In this document: piece by piece, positions 1 through 11,100 of the stretch
Position numbering within the stretch: the stretch's first letter is position 1
Layout: the number at the start of each line of letters is the position of its first letter
Source of the DNA: Lucinisca nassula
Taxonomy: Eukaryota; Mollusca; Bivalvia; Lucinida; Lucinidae
Reading direction: 5' to 3'
DNA length: 64,000 nucleotides
Assembly: GCA_963580285.1 (NCBI GenBank)
Contig: OY757011.1
Span: 120,024,440 to 120,088,439, forward strand
The notes under the pieces: model-generated
Seen by the model: only the letters and a program-made list of their open reading frames with translations
Database searches by the model: none
What the model was told of the DNA's origin: nothing
Made by a program: the position numbers and the translations under genes

Positions 1-222
1 TACCTACGAAGAAATATTTTTGCTGCGACTTAATATTTTGTATTTTTAAAGCAGCTGTCTACATCATAATGGTCAGTTCGTGCTTTGAGTACTTTGCCAC
101 GGTATAGAACAGACAAGTAGAAACTGGAATGGTCTAAAGAAGAGCCAAGTACTATACAGGTTGATACATGTACCACAGCACGTGTAGCGTTACTGACACG
201 AGGCCTAAAAGTAGCTGTGTTT
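1..222. other. No feature recognised
   Basis: AT-rich sequence upstream (in window order) of the LINE-1 3' end. I see no open reading frame, repeat or RNA gene that I can support here. Confidence 0.4.
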
Positions 223-499
223 CCGCTAATTTATTTTATTTATTTTTACAATATTTCAAGAGGGTTACACATTTAGCTAAGATTCCATTCAACCATGTGG
301 CCCTCTCTTACATATAGCAATACAACATATCACAACATATGTACATATATACAACGACCGATATGGGTGCAAAATGACTATTATGATAAAATTATCTAAA
401 AGATAATATGTAAAAGATAATAAAATCAGGGCGTATAAAAGTTATAAAAACAGGTCGATGTGTTTGCAGTGTGATCTAACATGATGTTCAAATTACTAA

Positions 500-3485
500 T
501 TAAGAATCGATATGTTCTTTGATTGCCTTTTTAAAAACATTCAAGGATGGTGCTATTTTGACTGCGTTAGGAAGGGAGTTCCATAATTTTGGAGCCGAAC
601 AAGAAAAGGAATCGTCACATAGCGCAGTCCTGGAGCGAGGAACAATAAGAGAGCATGTTTCAGATGATCTTAATGTTCTAGTACATGTTTCTGTGGTCGG
701 CTTAAGAAGGTAAGTTATATAAGCAGGAGTTTGGTCATTTAGCGCCTTATACATGAAAACCGCTTTGTTGTAAATAAGCCTGCTATTTACCGGCATCCAG
801 TCTAACGTTTTAAACATATCCGCCGATGGTGTCATGAAAAGTAGAAGTAAAACAAAGATCAGGAATTGATACAATTAACTAACTCCACCCATAAAAGACA
901 CCAAATAAATAAATCTGCTTTTAAGATGTTGCGAGCTGCACGCTTTTGAAGTTTGTTTAGCCGTTCAATATTTGTATTTGATGTTGTTCCCCAAGCGTTC
1001 GAGCCATAATCTATGAGGGGGAGAATATAATTTTGAAAGAAGAGTTTCTGGATATTTACTGGCACATAAGCGGCCAGCTGCTTTAAGAGAGAAATCCGTG
1101 AGGAAATTGTAGCACAAAGGTATTCCACGTGAGGTGTCCAGTTTAGATTTTCGTCTATAAATCCCAATACTTTTTGTGATTTTACATTATTGATTTTGTA
1201 GTCATTTATTTGAATATCAAAGTTTTCATTGTTATGTAATTTTTGTCTTGTCCCAACAGCCATAAGTGTAAGTTTGTCATAATTTATAGGCATTTTATTG
1301 CGCGCGCTCCAAGCACCAGCATTAATGCCATCTGACTGGAGCTTACACTCAACATCTACTTTAGTTTTGCCTGACGTGTGAAAGGTACTGTCATCTGCGA
1401 AGAAATCGGCTGAGCAATTTTTGATAGACAGAGGTAGATCGTTGACGAAGAGCAGGAACAATGTTGGTTTTAAAATAGAACCCTGTGGAACACCAGATAG
1501 TGTCTGGGTGTAGTCTGACAGTCCCAATTCATTTTTAATTGCTTGTCGCCGAGTATCTAGATATGACTTAAACCAATCTAGACTCACGGTGCTCAATTTA
1601 TAGCTTGAGAGCTTAGTTATCAGGATGGTGTGGTCAACCATGTCAAAGGCTTTCCTAAAGTCTATAAACATGGTTCCCACGATATCTCCGCGATCTATAC
1701 AATTCATCCATTGGTCTATGAGTTTTACCAGGGCCGTCTGGCAACTATGTTTATGTCTGAAACCCGACTGACATTCATGAATTAAGTTGTATTTATTCAG
1801 ATATGCCATGATATGTTTATTAACATGTTTCTCAAAAATTTTTGATAATGTTGGTAGTATCGATATAGGACGATAGTTTGATGGGTCGGTGTTTGGACCG
1901 CCTTTAAATATAGGGAAAACTTTAGCTATTTTAAATTGATTGGGAAACTGTCCAGTTTCTATGCTTTTATTGATCAGAGCAGCAATACTTGGTGCTAGAA
2001 CATCACAGGCCAACTTAAGTATTCTAGGTCCTACTCCATCAAGACCAGTTGCTTTAGCAGTTTCCAACTTCTGTATAAACACAGATACCTGTGAAGGCGT
2101 GACTTTGGGGATTTCAAATTGCACAGTTTCTGGAACCTTAGCACAGACAATGTATTCAATGTTTAAAATGTCTTGTGATATTGAAGTGTTCTCAGTGTTG
2201 TTTAACCGTTTTGATATTGTTGCGAAGTATTCATTTAGTCTGTTTGCAATTTCTTGTAAATTTGTTATAATTGAATTGTCAATATGTAGTTTATTCGGTA
2301 GTTTGTTCAAACATTCAGCACCATTATTTTTGACAGATCGTATATGTTGCCAGATAGTTTTTGTATTTTTGCTATCAGTAACTGTCTCAGAAAAATGTTT
2401 TCTTTTTGCTTTTCTTATCAATGTTTTTGTTAGATTTCGATCACGTTTGTATTCTTTCAAGTTTCGTTTTCTTTTATTAAAATCACGAGTAGCCTGTGCC
2501 TCTGCTATTTCTGGCGTAAACCATTCGGGTAAATGTTTGGTTTTTATTCGTTTTGATTTTACTGGAGCGTGTCTATTTAAGTGTTTCAGTAGGTGCTCAT
2601 ACCAGGAAGTAACATCATAGTCAATACCTAACTGACTCAAGGTAAAGTTATTAAATTCCTGCTCCAAATCGGCTAAAAATTTGTCTTCGTTAAAATGTTT
2701 GAAACTGCGATAGGTCGTAGATGTGTGAATATTTTTCTTTATCTTACTGTTAATTTTTCTAGAAAAGCAAACAGGGAAATGATCACTGATTGAAAAGTAT
2801 GACACGAAACAATCTACTATGGTATCTGGGTTTGTGCAATAAATGTGACCGATAAGCGTACTCAAATTTTTGGTAACCCGTGTCGGTTCTGTTACAAGCT
2901 GCTTGAGGTCAAACAACTGAATTAAGTCAAGCCATTTTCTATTCGAACAATTTAGGAAGTCGATATTTATGTCACCCATTAGAATAAGTTCAAGGACAGT
3001 CGTCTGTGCTATAGACAATTCCTCCTCGAAAAGATCAATCCTGTCCGAGAGTACATTAGATCGCCTATACATTGTGTACAACAAGAATGGTTTAGAGTTG
3101 GGTAGAGTTACCTCGGACCAAAGTGTTCGATATTTGAGATTTCAAGTTCTGGTTTTCGTTGGCATTTAATGGAGTTCCTGTGATATAATAAAACCCCACC
3201 ACCGACCTTATTTACTGTATCACTCCTGTCTTTCCGTAAGAGATTATAACCACTAATTGATATTTGGCCATCTAATATGTTTTTGTCTAAAATGTTTGGC
3301 AAAGGCAAAGTATCTCTTGCAAGCAGAAGCTGGATTTCGTCAATTTTCTGTATAAGATGACGTATGTTGAGATTTGCAACGTGAAGCCCTTTCGAATTAA
3401 AGGTAAAATCTTTACAGGGGCATTCGGTAGACAGGTTATTTTCAGAATCGTTAGAAGAATGTAAGAAATGTATTTCGGAGTTCAC
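500..3485 (-). pseudogene. LINE-1 ORF2: AP endonuclease + reverse transcriptase, frameshifted
   Basis: In life this polyprotein nicks target DNA and reverse-transcribes the LINE RNA. The endonuclease N-terminus is at 3485-3108 (GLHVANLNIRHL block, then a GGVLLY block). After a frameshift the main 741-residue frame runs 3084-859: it has the endonuclease GDINIDF and SDHFPV motifs in its first 110 residues, then a reverse transcriptase with the catalytic FADD at bases 1386-1400. A second break near 860-920 separates the C-terminal block (874-500), whose FKTLDWMPV..LIYNKAVFMYKAL pattern is typical of CR1/L2 ORF2 ends. At least two frame breaks make it non-functional. The 3084 start is only where the frame reopens, not a real start. 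Confidence 0.9.
842..905 (+). repeat. Short G2-repeat-like insert inside LINE-1 ORF2
   Basis: The stretch with GATCAGGAATTGATACAATT resembles the start of the dispersed repeat G2 seen at 51910 and 63778 (ATCAGGAATCGATACAAT, then AGACACCAAAT). It lies exactly where the ORF2 frame is lost and codes for residues that do not fit the LINE family, so it may be the cause of that break. The match is short, so chance similarity is possible. Confidence 0.4.
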
Positions 3486-3644
3486 CGACCCAGGACTGCG
3501 AGGTGATATATCATTTTCTAGATATTCGAATTGATGGTTGCAGGTAAAATCAGTGTCAGCTTGAGCTTAACAATTTACATCTGTAGGTTTTAATTGTGGA
3601 AAGGGAGTATGAGTGTCATTCGTGATTATACGCCCAGTAGCTCC

Positions 3645-5642
3645 CTATCGTGGTCGATTGTTATAACCAGTGTTTCTACCATTAAACCAGCACTTCTTTG
3701 TGTTGTGTCCACCGTATTTGGTGCATATATGACAATATTGGTTCGGGGAACGGAAATTCCTGGGCATGTATTGACCTTTCCTTTGATAACCACCATTGGA
3801 TCTATACAGATAAGGTGGTCGTGTCGGCGCCGTAAGAGACCTGCTAACTCGGTGCAGAGTGTCGAAACCAGCCAGAAGTCTCCTGGTGCCTTCGGCGTTA
3901 ATATGAACGTTATCAGCGTAAAAATATGCATCCAGCATTTCACCAGAGGCGAGCAGAAAACTATTGCAGATCTCGACACACTCCACCGCGTTATCGGCGC
4001 ATAATGATTTAAGGACCTCATTATAAGATTTTACATCAACATTGGCTCTGGGTAGCAATTCGGACACAATGACACGTCTACCATCAATACAAACGGTGTC
4101 TATTAAACTTTGGTAATTTTCACGAAACGTATCTAAGTCCTCGCCATTTGCTGCATCGTTTCCACCGACATAAAGTATTAAGTTTCTGCAATTATCAATA
4201 TCAAGACTATTTAACTTTAATTGCAGTTTTTCAATTGTAGCACCTGGTATGGTTCTGACTGTAGTTGATTTGTTAAGTGTACTTGTTTTCACATTTTTTA
4301 AAGTAGAACTACCTATGATAAGTGTTTCATGTTGTATCACTTGTTTAGGTTTGTTTGTCAAATCAATTATTTCACAGTCGTCATGTTGTTGTTCATGTTG
4401 TTGTTCATATTGTTGTTGTTGTTGTTGTTGTTTTGATTGTCGTGTTTGCTGTTGATGCCGTTGTTTTAGGTTTCGTTCTTGACAATTTTGTCCATTCTGT
4501 GAAACATGCTGTTGTTCTTTGTTGGTTTTTGTCACTTTTCTATTTGAGGGTGTATTTGTATTATATGAGGCTGTCTCGTTTTGGGCATCTGTCGTAGCTC
4601 GTGAAGTAAATAAACTAGATTTACCCTCTTGCTTGTTCGAGTCAGGATTCGAATAGTTTTCATATTGTTTCACTTTCTCGTATACAGCTGTCAGTTTATT
4701 TAATATTTGGTTTGACTTCTGATCATTGCTTGTCTTAAGATTTGTTGATGCTGATTTCACATTTTCTACTGATTCCTTCATATTGATGTCATGTAGATTA
4801 ATTTGACGGTTTAGAGCTGTGATACGATCGTTTACACCGCCAATGTTGTTGGAAAGTGTCATCGTTAACTCTTTCACTGCTGTTAACACCGAAGCAGTGG
4901 ATAATTTCAGCTCCAAAACGTCATTTTTCAGAGACGATATTTCACTTTTCATTAATTGTGGTACAGCTCGACAGATCTGTCATATCCAAAACCCTATTGA
5001 CTCATCCTTACCAATACCAACACACAGTTCGTGGTACCAAGTCATGCAAAAGCAACAGCGGATCTCCTCTATTTTTTTTCTTCGATTTGTTATTTATTAT
5101 GCATGTTTCACAACATTTATTCTTTTCAGATTTGTGTTTATTGTTTTCGTGTAGTGTCGTTTCTTTTGCATCATGTTGTTTTAATAGCGTTACGCTGTCG
5201 TCTAGTTGTCCATCTGTCTCCACTGTTGTATTACTATCATCATCAGAGTCGCCATCATCACAATCATAAACGTTAGAGATATCCTGCTCTTTATCATCTG
5301 TGTTCTCGCCATCCATTGACTGATCTAGCTCCGCGAGAACTGATGCAGAGAAAAGGTCTTTGGAGGAGGATGACCCCCTCGACCTTTTCTTCACTTGACG
5401 TTCAGCCTCTGTGTTCAAAGCATTGGAAACATAATGAGCAGTTCCCTTAAGTCTTGGCTTGTTGAAATTTGGTAATAATTTGCACATATCTTTATAGACA
5501 AATTCAGCATATTCTGTTTTACTAAACTTTTTAGCTCTAGGTATGACAGGTTTCTAACAAGTTCTAAGTACTTTTTCTTCACCGCTTCCTCCACCTGCAA
5601 TAGCTCAGGTGGATATGAGGTTTTCGCATCTGCAGCGGACAT
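3645..5642 (-). pseudogene. LINE-1 ORF1: coiled coil, SGNH hydrolase-like domain, CCHC knuckle
   Basis: ORF1 of a LINE binds the element RNA. The main frame (4952-3645, 435 residues) starts with a heptad-rich coiled coil (about residues 1-95) and a polar linker with a glutamine run coded by a TTG repeat at about 4407-4440. An SGNH/GDSL esterase-like domain follows: IIGSS block, GGNDAAN block (bases 4143-4169) and DNVHIN block (3896-3920). It ends in a C-x2-C-x5-H-x4-C zinc knuckle (about 3690-3735). Two upstream pieces (5487-5008, acidic and with a CCETC cysteine cluster, and 5642-5415 starting MSAADAKTSYPPELL) look like the original N-terminus, separated by frameshifts. Esterase-bearing ORF1s are known in CR1-type LINEs; activity of this copy is not expected. 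Confidence 0.8.
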
Positions 5643-5754
5643 AGTTTTGCTTTGAGATTGTTCTCGCTAAATATGCAGTCACAGCTATAAATGAAGCACG
5701 ATGTATGCAGAGTTACTTCCCTTGTTCGGTTTACCGTGATTATCTGTTGGCGAA

Positions 5755-5806
5755 GCCATTGATTTGGAACTGTTCGAACAGGGGTCCTCTTCCTCATTCT
5801 TAAGAA
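5755..5806 (+). repeat. Direct repeat, left copy (flanks HP insertion)
   Basis: GCCATTGATTTGGAACTGTT and the next 18 bases recur at 6134 with one mismatch; similarity then decays. The pair brackets an HP-B element plus an HP-A fragment and may be an unusually long target-site duplication. Confidence 0.6.
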
Positions 5807-5821
5807 TGGGTGGGTCCAGCA

Positions 5822-6133
5822 CATTACAATAACACAGCTGAGTGACACGGTCCATTCTTTCATATCTTTTCTATGCAAAAACGTTATGTTTATCTTATTT
5901 ATACTCAAATCAGAGGTTGCTGATGCAGTTACAACCACCTCACGTTTCAAACGAGACCTCACAAGCTATGTCTTGGAGCAGAAATAATAATAAAAAAAAA
6001 TAATGAATACCCCATTAAGCCACACTTTTCTCTGTATGAAACGGGGATAAGAGGGGTACTAATTACACCATCACGAAACACGCCTATATAATTTTGACAC
6101 CCTTAAACGCCACTTTTATATAGTAAAACTATA
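5822..6133 (-). repeat. HP-B copy followed by an HP-A end fragment
   Basis: Starts CATTACAATAACAC like the right end of HP-B. It keeps the TCTTATTT and TTGGAGCAGAAATAA arms and the AAGCCACAC..GGGGATAAG inner hairpin, but the central palindrome has decayed. At 6071 an HP-A end (CATCACGAAACACGCCTATA) begins and runs into the right direct repeat at 6134. Confidence 0.6.
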
Positions 6134-6186
6134 GCCATTGATTTGGAACTGTTCGAGCAGGGGTCCTCTTTCTCTTTCTGCAAGAA
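6134..6186 (+). repeat. Direct repeat, right copy
   Basis: Second copy of the 5755 repeat; it starts directly after the HP-A fragment. Confidence 0.6.
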
Positions 6187-6536
6187 GGACCAAAGGGTTT
6201 TTGGAGTAAAAATGGTTGGGTACCATACCACGAGCAGTAACTGTTGTCGGATTGGCCTGATTTTCTCATGCGAATTATAAAATACAGACTTCTTTCCTTT
6301 TTTTAGTCCTTGTCTGTCTGCAGATTTTCTTTTTTCTTTTATTTTCTTTTTCCCCTATTTTTTTCCATACTTTTCTATTCTTAATTGCCATCAGAGACAA
6401 TGTTCACATAATGTTCAATGTTGAGAAAAGTCTCTCAGATAAAGATAGGTGCATTTTTACAACTAGAAACTGTCCTAGTTTTTCTTATGAGATTTAGCAG
6501 AAGTGTTCATATATCTACTCCATTAATCTAGCGAGT
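6187..6536. other. No gene; pyrimidine-rich stretch
   Basis: A T/C-rich run at 6290-6375 is the only pattern I see. No repeat family of this window matches. Confidence 0.4.
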
Positions 6537-6550
6537 ACCAAAAGGTAAAA

Positions 6551-6851
6551 ACCGGCCCCGCCCATAGGGGCTTGAAGAAATATATGGACTGCATGATGCT
6601 TCCACGCAGAGCTGAAACCGACCGCACACGAGTACTGGTAAACCGCTAAGACGATCAAAGCCTGCACGGACAAAGCGGTGCGAGTCGGCCCGTCCATGCT
6701 TATAAACCCTACTGGTTTCATTGAGCGACAGGGCTTGAGATGTCATTTCATCTCAATGTCGGGTAAAAGTCCCACAAAATTGGAAGCATCGCCTCCAAAA
6801 TGACCTTTACAGTGTTGTCAGGGACGTTAAACCTCAAAACAAACAAACAAA
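6551..6851 (+). mobile_element. SINE-1, full length, with 14-bp target-site duplication
   Basis: A 301-bp copy from CCGGCCCCGCCCATAGG to the CAAACAAACAAA tail. ACCAAAAGGTAAAA at 6537-6550 and ACCAACAGGTAAAA at 6852-6865 are its target-site duplication (one mismatch). Together with the A-rich 3' repeat this shows retroposition. I see no clear tRNA A/B boxes; the middle segment (GTACTGGTAAACCGCTTAG..TAAGCCTGCCCAGG) resembles the core of SINE-2. Confidence 0.85.
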
Positions 6852-6865
6852 ACCAACAGGTAAAA

Positions 6866-7065
6866 TAAGAATGTATCATATACCATTGTGGTGCATATTT
6901 TTCTATGTAATGTGGGTTTACACTGGGGATTTTCTTTACATAGACATATAAACTAGATGAAACGCATCGTGTTACGTTCTGTCGTTGTTAACTTGGCCCA
7001 GCGGGGACAGTCTTGGTTGCCCGTGAGTATTTTCTGGGGATCAGGTGCTTAATTTCTGCCCAATA
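6866..7065. other. No feature recognised
   Basis: Ordinary AT-rich sequence between SINE-1 and an HP-A copy. Confidence 0.35.
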
Positions 7066-7343
7066 CATTACGAAAACACGCCTATACAAATACATTGTAA
7101 ATTTTACCACCAATAAATGAAGATTTTCAGATGAAAAATTTCGATATTTTTCTTATTTCTGCTCAAACATAGATTGTGGATACTCATTAGAACCGCCTCG
7201 ACGAGGCGGTTCTAACGGGTACCCACAATCTATGTTTTTGAGCAGAAATAAGATAAATAATGTATACCCCTGCAAACCCCAGTTTTACTATATAAAAGTG
7301 GGATTTAAGGGGGTGAAATTTATATAGGCGTGCTTTCGTGATG
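7066..7343 (-). repeat. HP-A, complete copy
   Basis: 278 bp from CATTACGAAAACACGCC to GGCGTGCTTTCGTGATG. The centre is a palindrome GTTAGAACCGCCTCG..GAGGCGGTTCTAAC, nested in longer arms (TTTCTGCTCAAACATAGATT / ATCTATGTTTTTGAGCAGAA). The short inner hairpin lies on the right. Confidence 0.85.
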
Positions 7344-7745
7344 AAATAAATACAACTTCATTTATTAAGGGATTTGCGCAAACAAAACTTAAAGTCCATT
7401 CAAGAAATGTGACAGAAGATCAATACCGCTCAGTAGCCTGACTATATCGTTTTCCTATATTAGCAAAGTCTTAAAAGCTTGAAAGTAAGCAGACTTGCCC
7501 AATTAATCCGAACAAATCAAAGAAACTATATTGGCAACGCTTCACAGATATTGCCAGAAACGTCATTATGTTTAACGAGTCTATTTTCTAATTCTGTAAC
7601 ACGTTTCAGACTGTTTACACGAAGTCCACTGATTGCAACTAATCCAATATGAGGCGAATCACAGAACAACGCGATCTCAGTGCTGAATGAGCTAATGTTA
7701 AATGCCACAGTCCCACTGCCACGTATTGAGGGCTAGGTTTCAGTA
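7344..7745. other. No feature recognised
   Basis: No open frame with gene-like character and no family match seen. Confidence 0.35.
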
Positions 7746-7985
7746 GGTTTTTTACCCTTTTTGTACCAAATGGAATCTTACACCTTAAATATAGCAGGAG
7801 TCCATTTCAAAATTTAGAGATGTCATGTTGTGTTTTCTTCAAAATTTATTTGGAAAATGGTTCAACATTTTGCAAACAGTGTAGGCCCTGATCAGACGCC
7901 GCGTTCTGCGACATCTGATCTGGGCCTGCACTGTTTGCCAGGGTACCCTTTTGGGGTATCTGATACTAAATGGGTTAAACGTAAC
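7746..7985 (+). repeat. Repeat F with a degenerate palindrome
   Basis: Shares ACCAAATG..ATCTTA, CATTTCAAAATTTAG and TTTGCAAACAGTGTAGGCCC with 30240-30475, and more loosely with 23010-23230. It contains an imperfect palindrome (TGCAAACAGTGTAGGCCCTG..GGGCCTGCACTGTTTGCCA). The ends TTTACCC and GGGTTAAAC suggest terminal inverted repeats. Confidence 0.6.
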
Positions 7986-8039
7986 AGAACGGCAATAAAC
8001 GGGGTAAAATGTAGTGAAAACGTATTATATACGGCTATA

Positions 8040-8300
8040 TTTACATTTCCAGTGTAAAGTCTAATGTAAACCTATAGAAAGCAATGTAGTTCATACTTCC
8101 ATGAACGCATCGAGTCACATGATTTTCAGTGACGTCAAGTGACACCACTCTAAACCATGGTTCTCTACGGGCGTTGGTGACGTCAATGCTGCTCCGCTCT
8201 TTGTAGAAAAAACTGTAAATGCTTTTCAGCTTTAAAAGTTTGCCCTATAAGCATTTTTTCGCCAAGTGATGAGGGGCAAAGAATGTTTTCGTGCTTCAAG
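8040..8300 (-). repeat. Family C copy (truncated), CRE-like sites
   Basis: Reverse complement of the units at 20820-21665: GTTCATACTTCCATGAACGC, then CAGTGACGTCAAGTGAC, CCATGGTTCTCTACGGGCG and GACGTCAA. Reads from the 3' end of the family inwards and stops before the ACCCC palindrome. Confidence 0.7.
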
Positions 8301-8660
8301 TCTGTCTACTTATGATTTTTCCACCTTCTTCCAATTTGCATGAACTGTCAAATCTTATTTACTGGGGAAGATAAGAAAAAAATATTTCAAAATGTCCTCT
8401 GCTGATAATTCCCAAAGCCGCTTTAACGACAATAACTAATCCTTATCCCAAGATAAGACAAATTAATAGATTCTAAGTTGTTTTTAATTCATAAACAAAA
8501 TTGATGTGCATATTTGCGGTATCTTATCAGGGCCTACACTGGAATTCAACGAAACAATCTAAGCCTCGATTTAGAACTATTTTCCACAGCCTCGACCCAC
8601 CAGAGCCGCCATTGCTTTGATTTAAGACCAAGCGGCAGTGCAGGCTAATGTCAAGTAACA
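8301..8660. other. No feature recognised
   Basis: No family match seen. The stretch AAACAATCTAAGCCTCGATT..CCTCGACCCACCAGAGCC is not repeated elsewhere in the window as far as I can tell. Confidence 0.3.
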
Positions 8661-8663
8661 AGC

Positions 8664-9205
8664 CTTTACAAACACTTTACCTCCGAAAAATCGATAGTTT
8701 CGGTGAAAATTGTGATATTTTGCTTATTTCTGCTCAAAATATAGACTGTAGGTACTTTTAAGACCTGCCTCATGGAGGCGGTTGTAACGAGTACCCGCAA
8801 TCTTTATTTTAGAGCAGAAATAAGAAAAATAAGGTTTACCTCTGCAAACCCCATTTTTTACTACATAAGAATTGAGTTCAAGGGGGCGGCCCCCGCCCAT
8901 CGGGGCTTGAAGAAATAGATGGGCTGCAGAGCTGAAATCAACCCGCACACGAGTACTGGTAAACCGCTTAGTGGATCAAAGCTTGCCCGGGCAAAGAGGC
9001 GCGAGTCGCACCGTCCAAGCTTATAAACCCATTTGGATTCAGTTGGCGGCAGGGCTTGAGATGTCATTTCATCTCAGTGTCGGATAAAAGTCCCACAAAA
9101 TTGGAAGCAACGTCTCCAAAATGACCAATAGCCTACAGTGTTGACGGGGACGTTAAACCTCAAATCAAACAAACAAACAAGTTCAAGGGGGTCAAGCACG
9201 CCGTC
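8664..9205 (-). repeat. HP-A copy interrupted by SINE-1
   Basis: Left end truncated. The arms (TTTCTGCTCAAAATATAGAC / TATTTTAGAGCAGAAATAAG) and a partly decayed centre are clear. The inner hairpin side is cut at 8886 by a SINE-1, and the element resumes at 9181 with GTTCAAGGGGGTCAAG. Confidence 0.8.
8887..9180 (+). mobile_element. SINE-1 nested in HP-A, perfect 11-bp TSD
   Basis: The 294-bp insert runs from CGGCCCCCGCCCATCGG to CAAACAAACAAACAA. GTTCAAGGGGG occurs at 8876-8886 and again at 9181-9191, a perfect target-site duplication. This fixes both SINE ends and shows that the HP-A copy is older. Confidence 0.9.
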
Positions 9206-9264
9206 TGATAGTCATGAGTAGTCCATTGAAGGCCGAAGAGGTCCACATTTGATGTTTAAAGGTT

Positions 9265-9765
9265 CGTCACGATAAAATCCGTGCAATGAATGCCCCTGTG
9301 AACCCCACTTTACAGAGCAAAGTAGGGTATAACAGGTGCATAGATTATTTTCCTTATATTTGCTCGAAAACATAGATTGTGGAACGGGATTCCGTGGCTT
9401 AGTGGATAAGAGCGCTGACTCTTAATCATTAGCTCTCTAATTGCTGTGGGTTCGAGCCTCGCTCGGGTCACATGTGAGACGCCAGGTTCTGCAACGGAAG
9501 GTCAGGTGTTTTTTCTCCGGGTACGCCGGTTTTCGCCCACCTCTGATTAACGATCGGCTCGATATGAGTGGAATTATCCTGAAAGGGCCGTTAAACCAAC
9601 CCCCCCCCCCCCAAAAAAAAAAAAAATAATAATAATAATAATAATAAATAGACTGTGGGTACGTTCTCGTTAGAATGAAGCGGTTCTTACGAGCACCCAC
9701 AATGAACACCCACAATATAAGTTTGTAATAAGTGAAATAAGGAAAACACCAAACATTTTCAACAG
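9265..9765 (+). repeat. HP-B copy interrupted by SINE-4
   Basis: Left part (AATGAATGCCCC, CCCCACTTTACAGAG, TTTCCTTATATTTGCTCG, CATAGATTGTGG) and right part (GACTGTGGGTACGTTCTCGT, a decayed centre, AAACACCAAACATTTTCA) are separated by SINE-4 at 9383-9647. Confidence 0.65.
9383..9647 (+). mobile_element. SINE-4, tRNA-headed, with 11-bp TSD
   Basis: The head CCGTGGCTTAGTGGATAAGA..GTGGGTTCGAGCC has tRNA-like A and B boxes. The body GTACGCCGGTTTTCGCCCAC..GATATGAGTGGAATTATCC leads to poly-C, poly-A and an AAT-repeat tail. ATAGATTGTGG (9372-9382) and ATAGACTGTGG (9648-9658) are the target-site duplication, one mismatch. Confidence 0.85.
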
Positions 9766-10162
9766 CAAAATCTCAGTTTAAGAGTCATAAAGGAATAGGT
9801 GGGTTATTCTAATGTCAAGATCGTAGTCAGCAGTCCCTTGGTCGAAGGGAAGTAACTTCTTTTTCAGGGAAAACAATTACATGAAATTCGTGGAATGAGA
9901 CTTGGGCAAGTTTCATAAAACTTGTATAGGAAATGACCACGAATGTATGATTCTGTTTATCATATATAGGTTTTAGGGATTACCGTTTTAAAGAACATTT
10001 AACTTCCCACAGCTGAATAAAGGGCGTGTGTCGCGGCCGTAAAAAGTCTCCCTGCCCTTCTTCATAGTGTGTGTTATATTATCTAGGCCTTTTGGCTCAT
10101 AATTTGGAAATATTAAAGGTTCACTGATTTGGCCTTAATGGCCGAAATTAGCTAGTCTTTAC
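9766..10162. other. No feature recognised
   Basis: Unique-looking AT-rich sequence; no family match seen. Confidence 0.35.
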
Positions 10163-10425
10163 CATTACGAAAACACGCCTATACAAATACATTTTAACCA
10201 TTGTCATCCAAAAAAGAAAAATTTAAAATGAAAATTTGTGATATTTTTCTTATTTCTGCTCGAAATATAAATTGTGGGTACTCGTTAGAACCGCCTCATC
10301 GAGACGGTTCTAACAAGTAACGACAAGCTATATTTTAGAACAGAAATAAAAAAAAGAAGTTTACCCCTGAAAACCTGTTTTACTATATAAAAGTGGGGTT
10401 CAAGGGGTTCAAAATTGTAAATCGG
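10163..10425 (-). repeat. HP-A copy, right end truncated
   Basis: CATTACGAAAACACGCCTAT start, central GTTAGAACCGCCTCATC..GAGACGGTTCTAAC, inner hairpin CCTGTTTTACTATATAAAAG on the right; lacks the final CGTGATG. Confidence 0.8.
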
Positions 10426-10484
10426 ATTTTCTTGCTGGAGTGTCAATATAATAAATATAGAGTTGTGACCGACGGCATCATGAT

Positions 10485-10660
10485 GTGGTAATTCGCTTAG
10501 AAGGTCTAAGCCTAAAAAGGCAAATTGGTGCAAGACGCACCGCCCCTCATATAAACCATATGATTTGTTTCTTCGGTAGGGCTTGAGACGTCATTTAGTC
10601 TCACTGACGGGTAAAAGTCCCACAGAATTGGAAGCAGCGTCTTCAGTCTGACACAAAAAT
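10485..10660 (+). mobile_element. SINE-1 fragment
   Basis: Middle and 3' part: GCTTAGAAGGTCTAAGCC, GGGCTTGAGACGTCATTTAG, AAAAGTCCCACAGAATTGGA. The CAAA tail is missing; SINE-2 starts right after. Confidence 0.7.
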
Positions 10661-10663
10661 GAG

Positions 10664-10945
10664 CCGGTCTCGGTAGCTCAGTCAGATGCGCGTCTGACAG
10701 GTGAACAGGAGGACGCGGGTTCGATACCTGCTGGGGTCGGCAACATTCTTTCGTGGCGATTGATCATAAAATCTTTTCTACGGTCATTATCAACCTTCCG
10801 CTGATTCAAGAAGGGCAGTTGTCAGTTTCTGGCGAAAGAATGTGCACACCGCTTACATATAAGCCTGTCCGGGAAAAGTGTGGATAGGTAAACTGACCGG
10901 CTAAAAAATGTCCTATACAGTGTTGACTGGACGAATACAAACCAA
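10664..10945 (+). mobile_element. SINE-2, tRNA-headed
   Basis: GGTCTCGGTAGCTCAGTCAG..GACGCGGGTTCGATACCTGC gives tRNA-like A and B boxes. The body ATTCTTTCGTGGCGATTGAT..GTTGTCAGTTTCTGGCGAAA and the core TTACATATAAGCCTGTCC follow. It ends AATGTCCTATACAGTGTTGA, a tail also found in SINE-1. Confidence 0.8.
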
Positions 10946-11100
10946 ACCCAAAGACACAAAACATGTTATCTAGGATGTGAACCATCCACACAAACAAATG
11001 TAGGCACAGCGACAAGCAAAGATTCTGGTGTGACTGGATAAAAGAAAAGTTGATATAAATCTTTTCTTGTGGCACTGGTGTTCATGTGGGTTTGATGCCA
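10946..11100. other. No feature recognised
   Basis: Short spacer before the GC-rich TIR element. Confidence 0.3.

Larger units (their letters stand above)
223..5660 (-). mobile_element. LINE-1: degenerate non-LTR retrotransposon, CR1/L2-like
   Basis: A nearly full-length LINE on the minus strand. In sense order it has an ORF1 region (5642 down to 3645), an ORF2 with AP-endonuclease and reverse transcriptase (3485 down to about 500), and a 3' UTR that ends near 223-240 in an A/T-rich stretch. The ORF1 with SGNH-hydrolase-like and CCHC parts, and an endonuclease without an RNase H domain, fit the CR1/L2 group; this assignment is from protein motifs, not a search. Several frameshifts break both ORFs, so the copy is dead. 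No target-site duplication was found. Confidence 0.9.

Noticed and set aside
1940..2620. 226-codon + strand frame
   Set aside because: Lies antisense to the LINE-1 reverse transcriptase and has no domain of its own.
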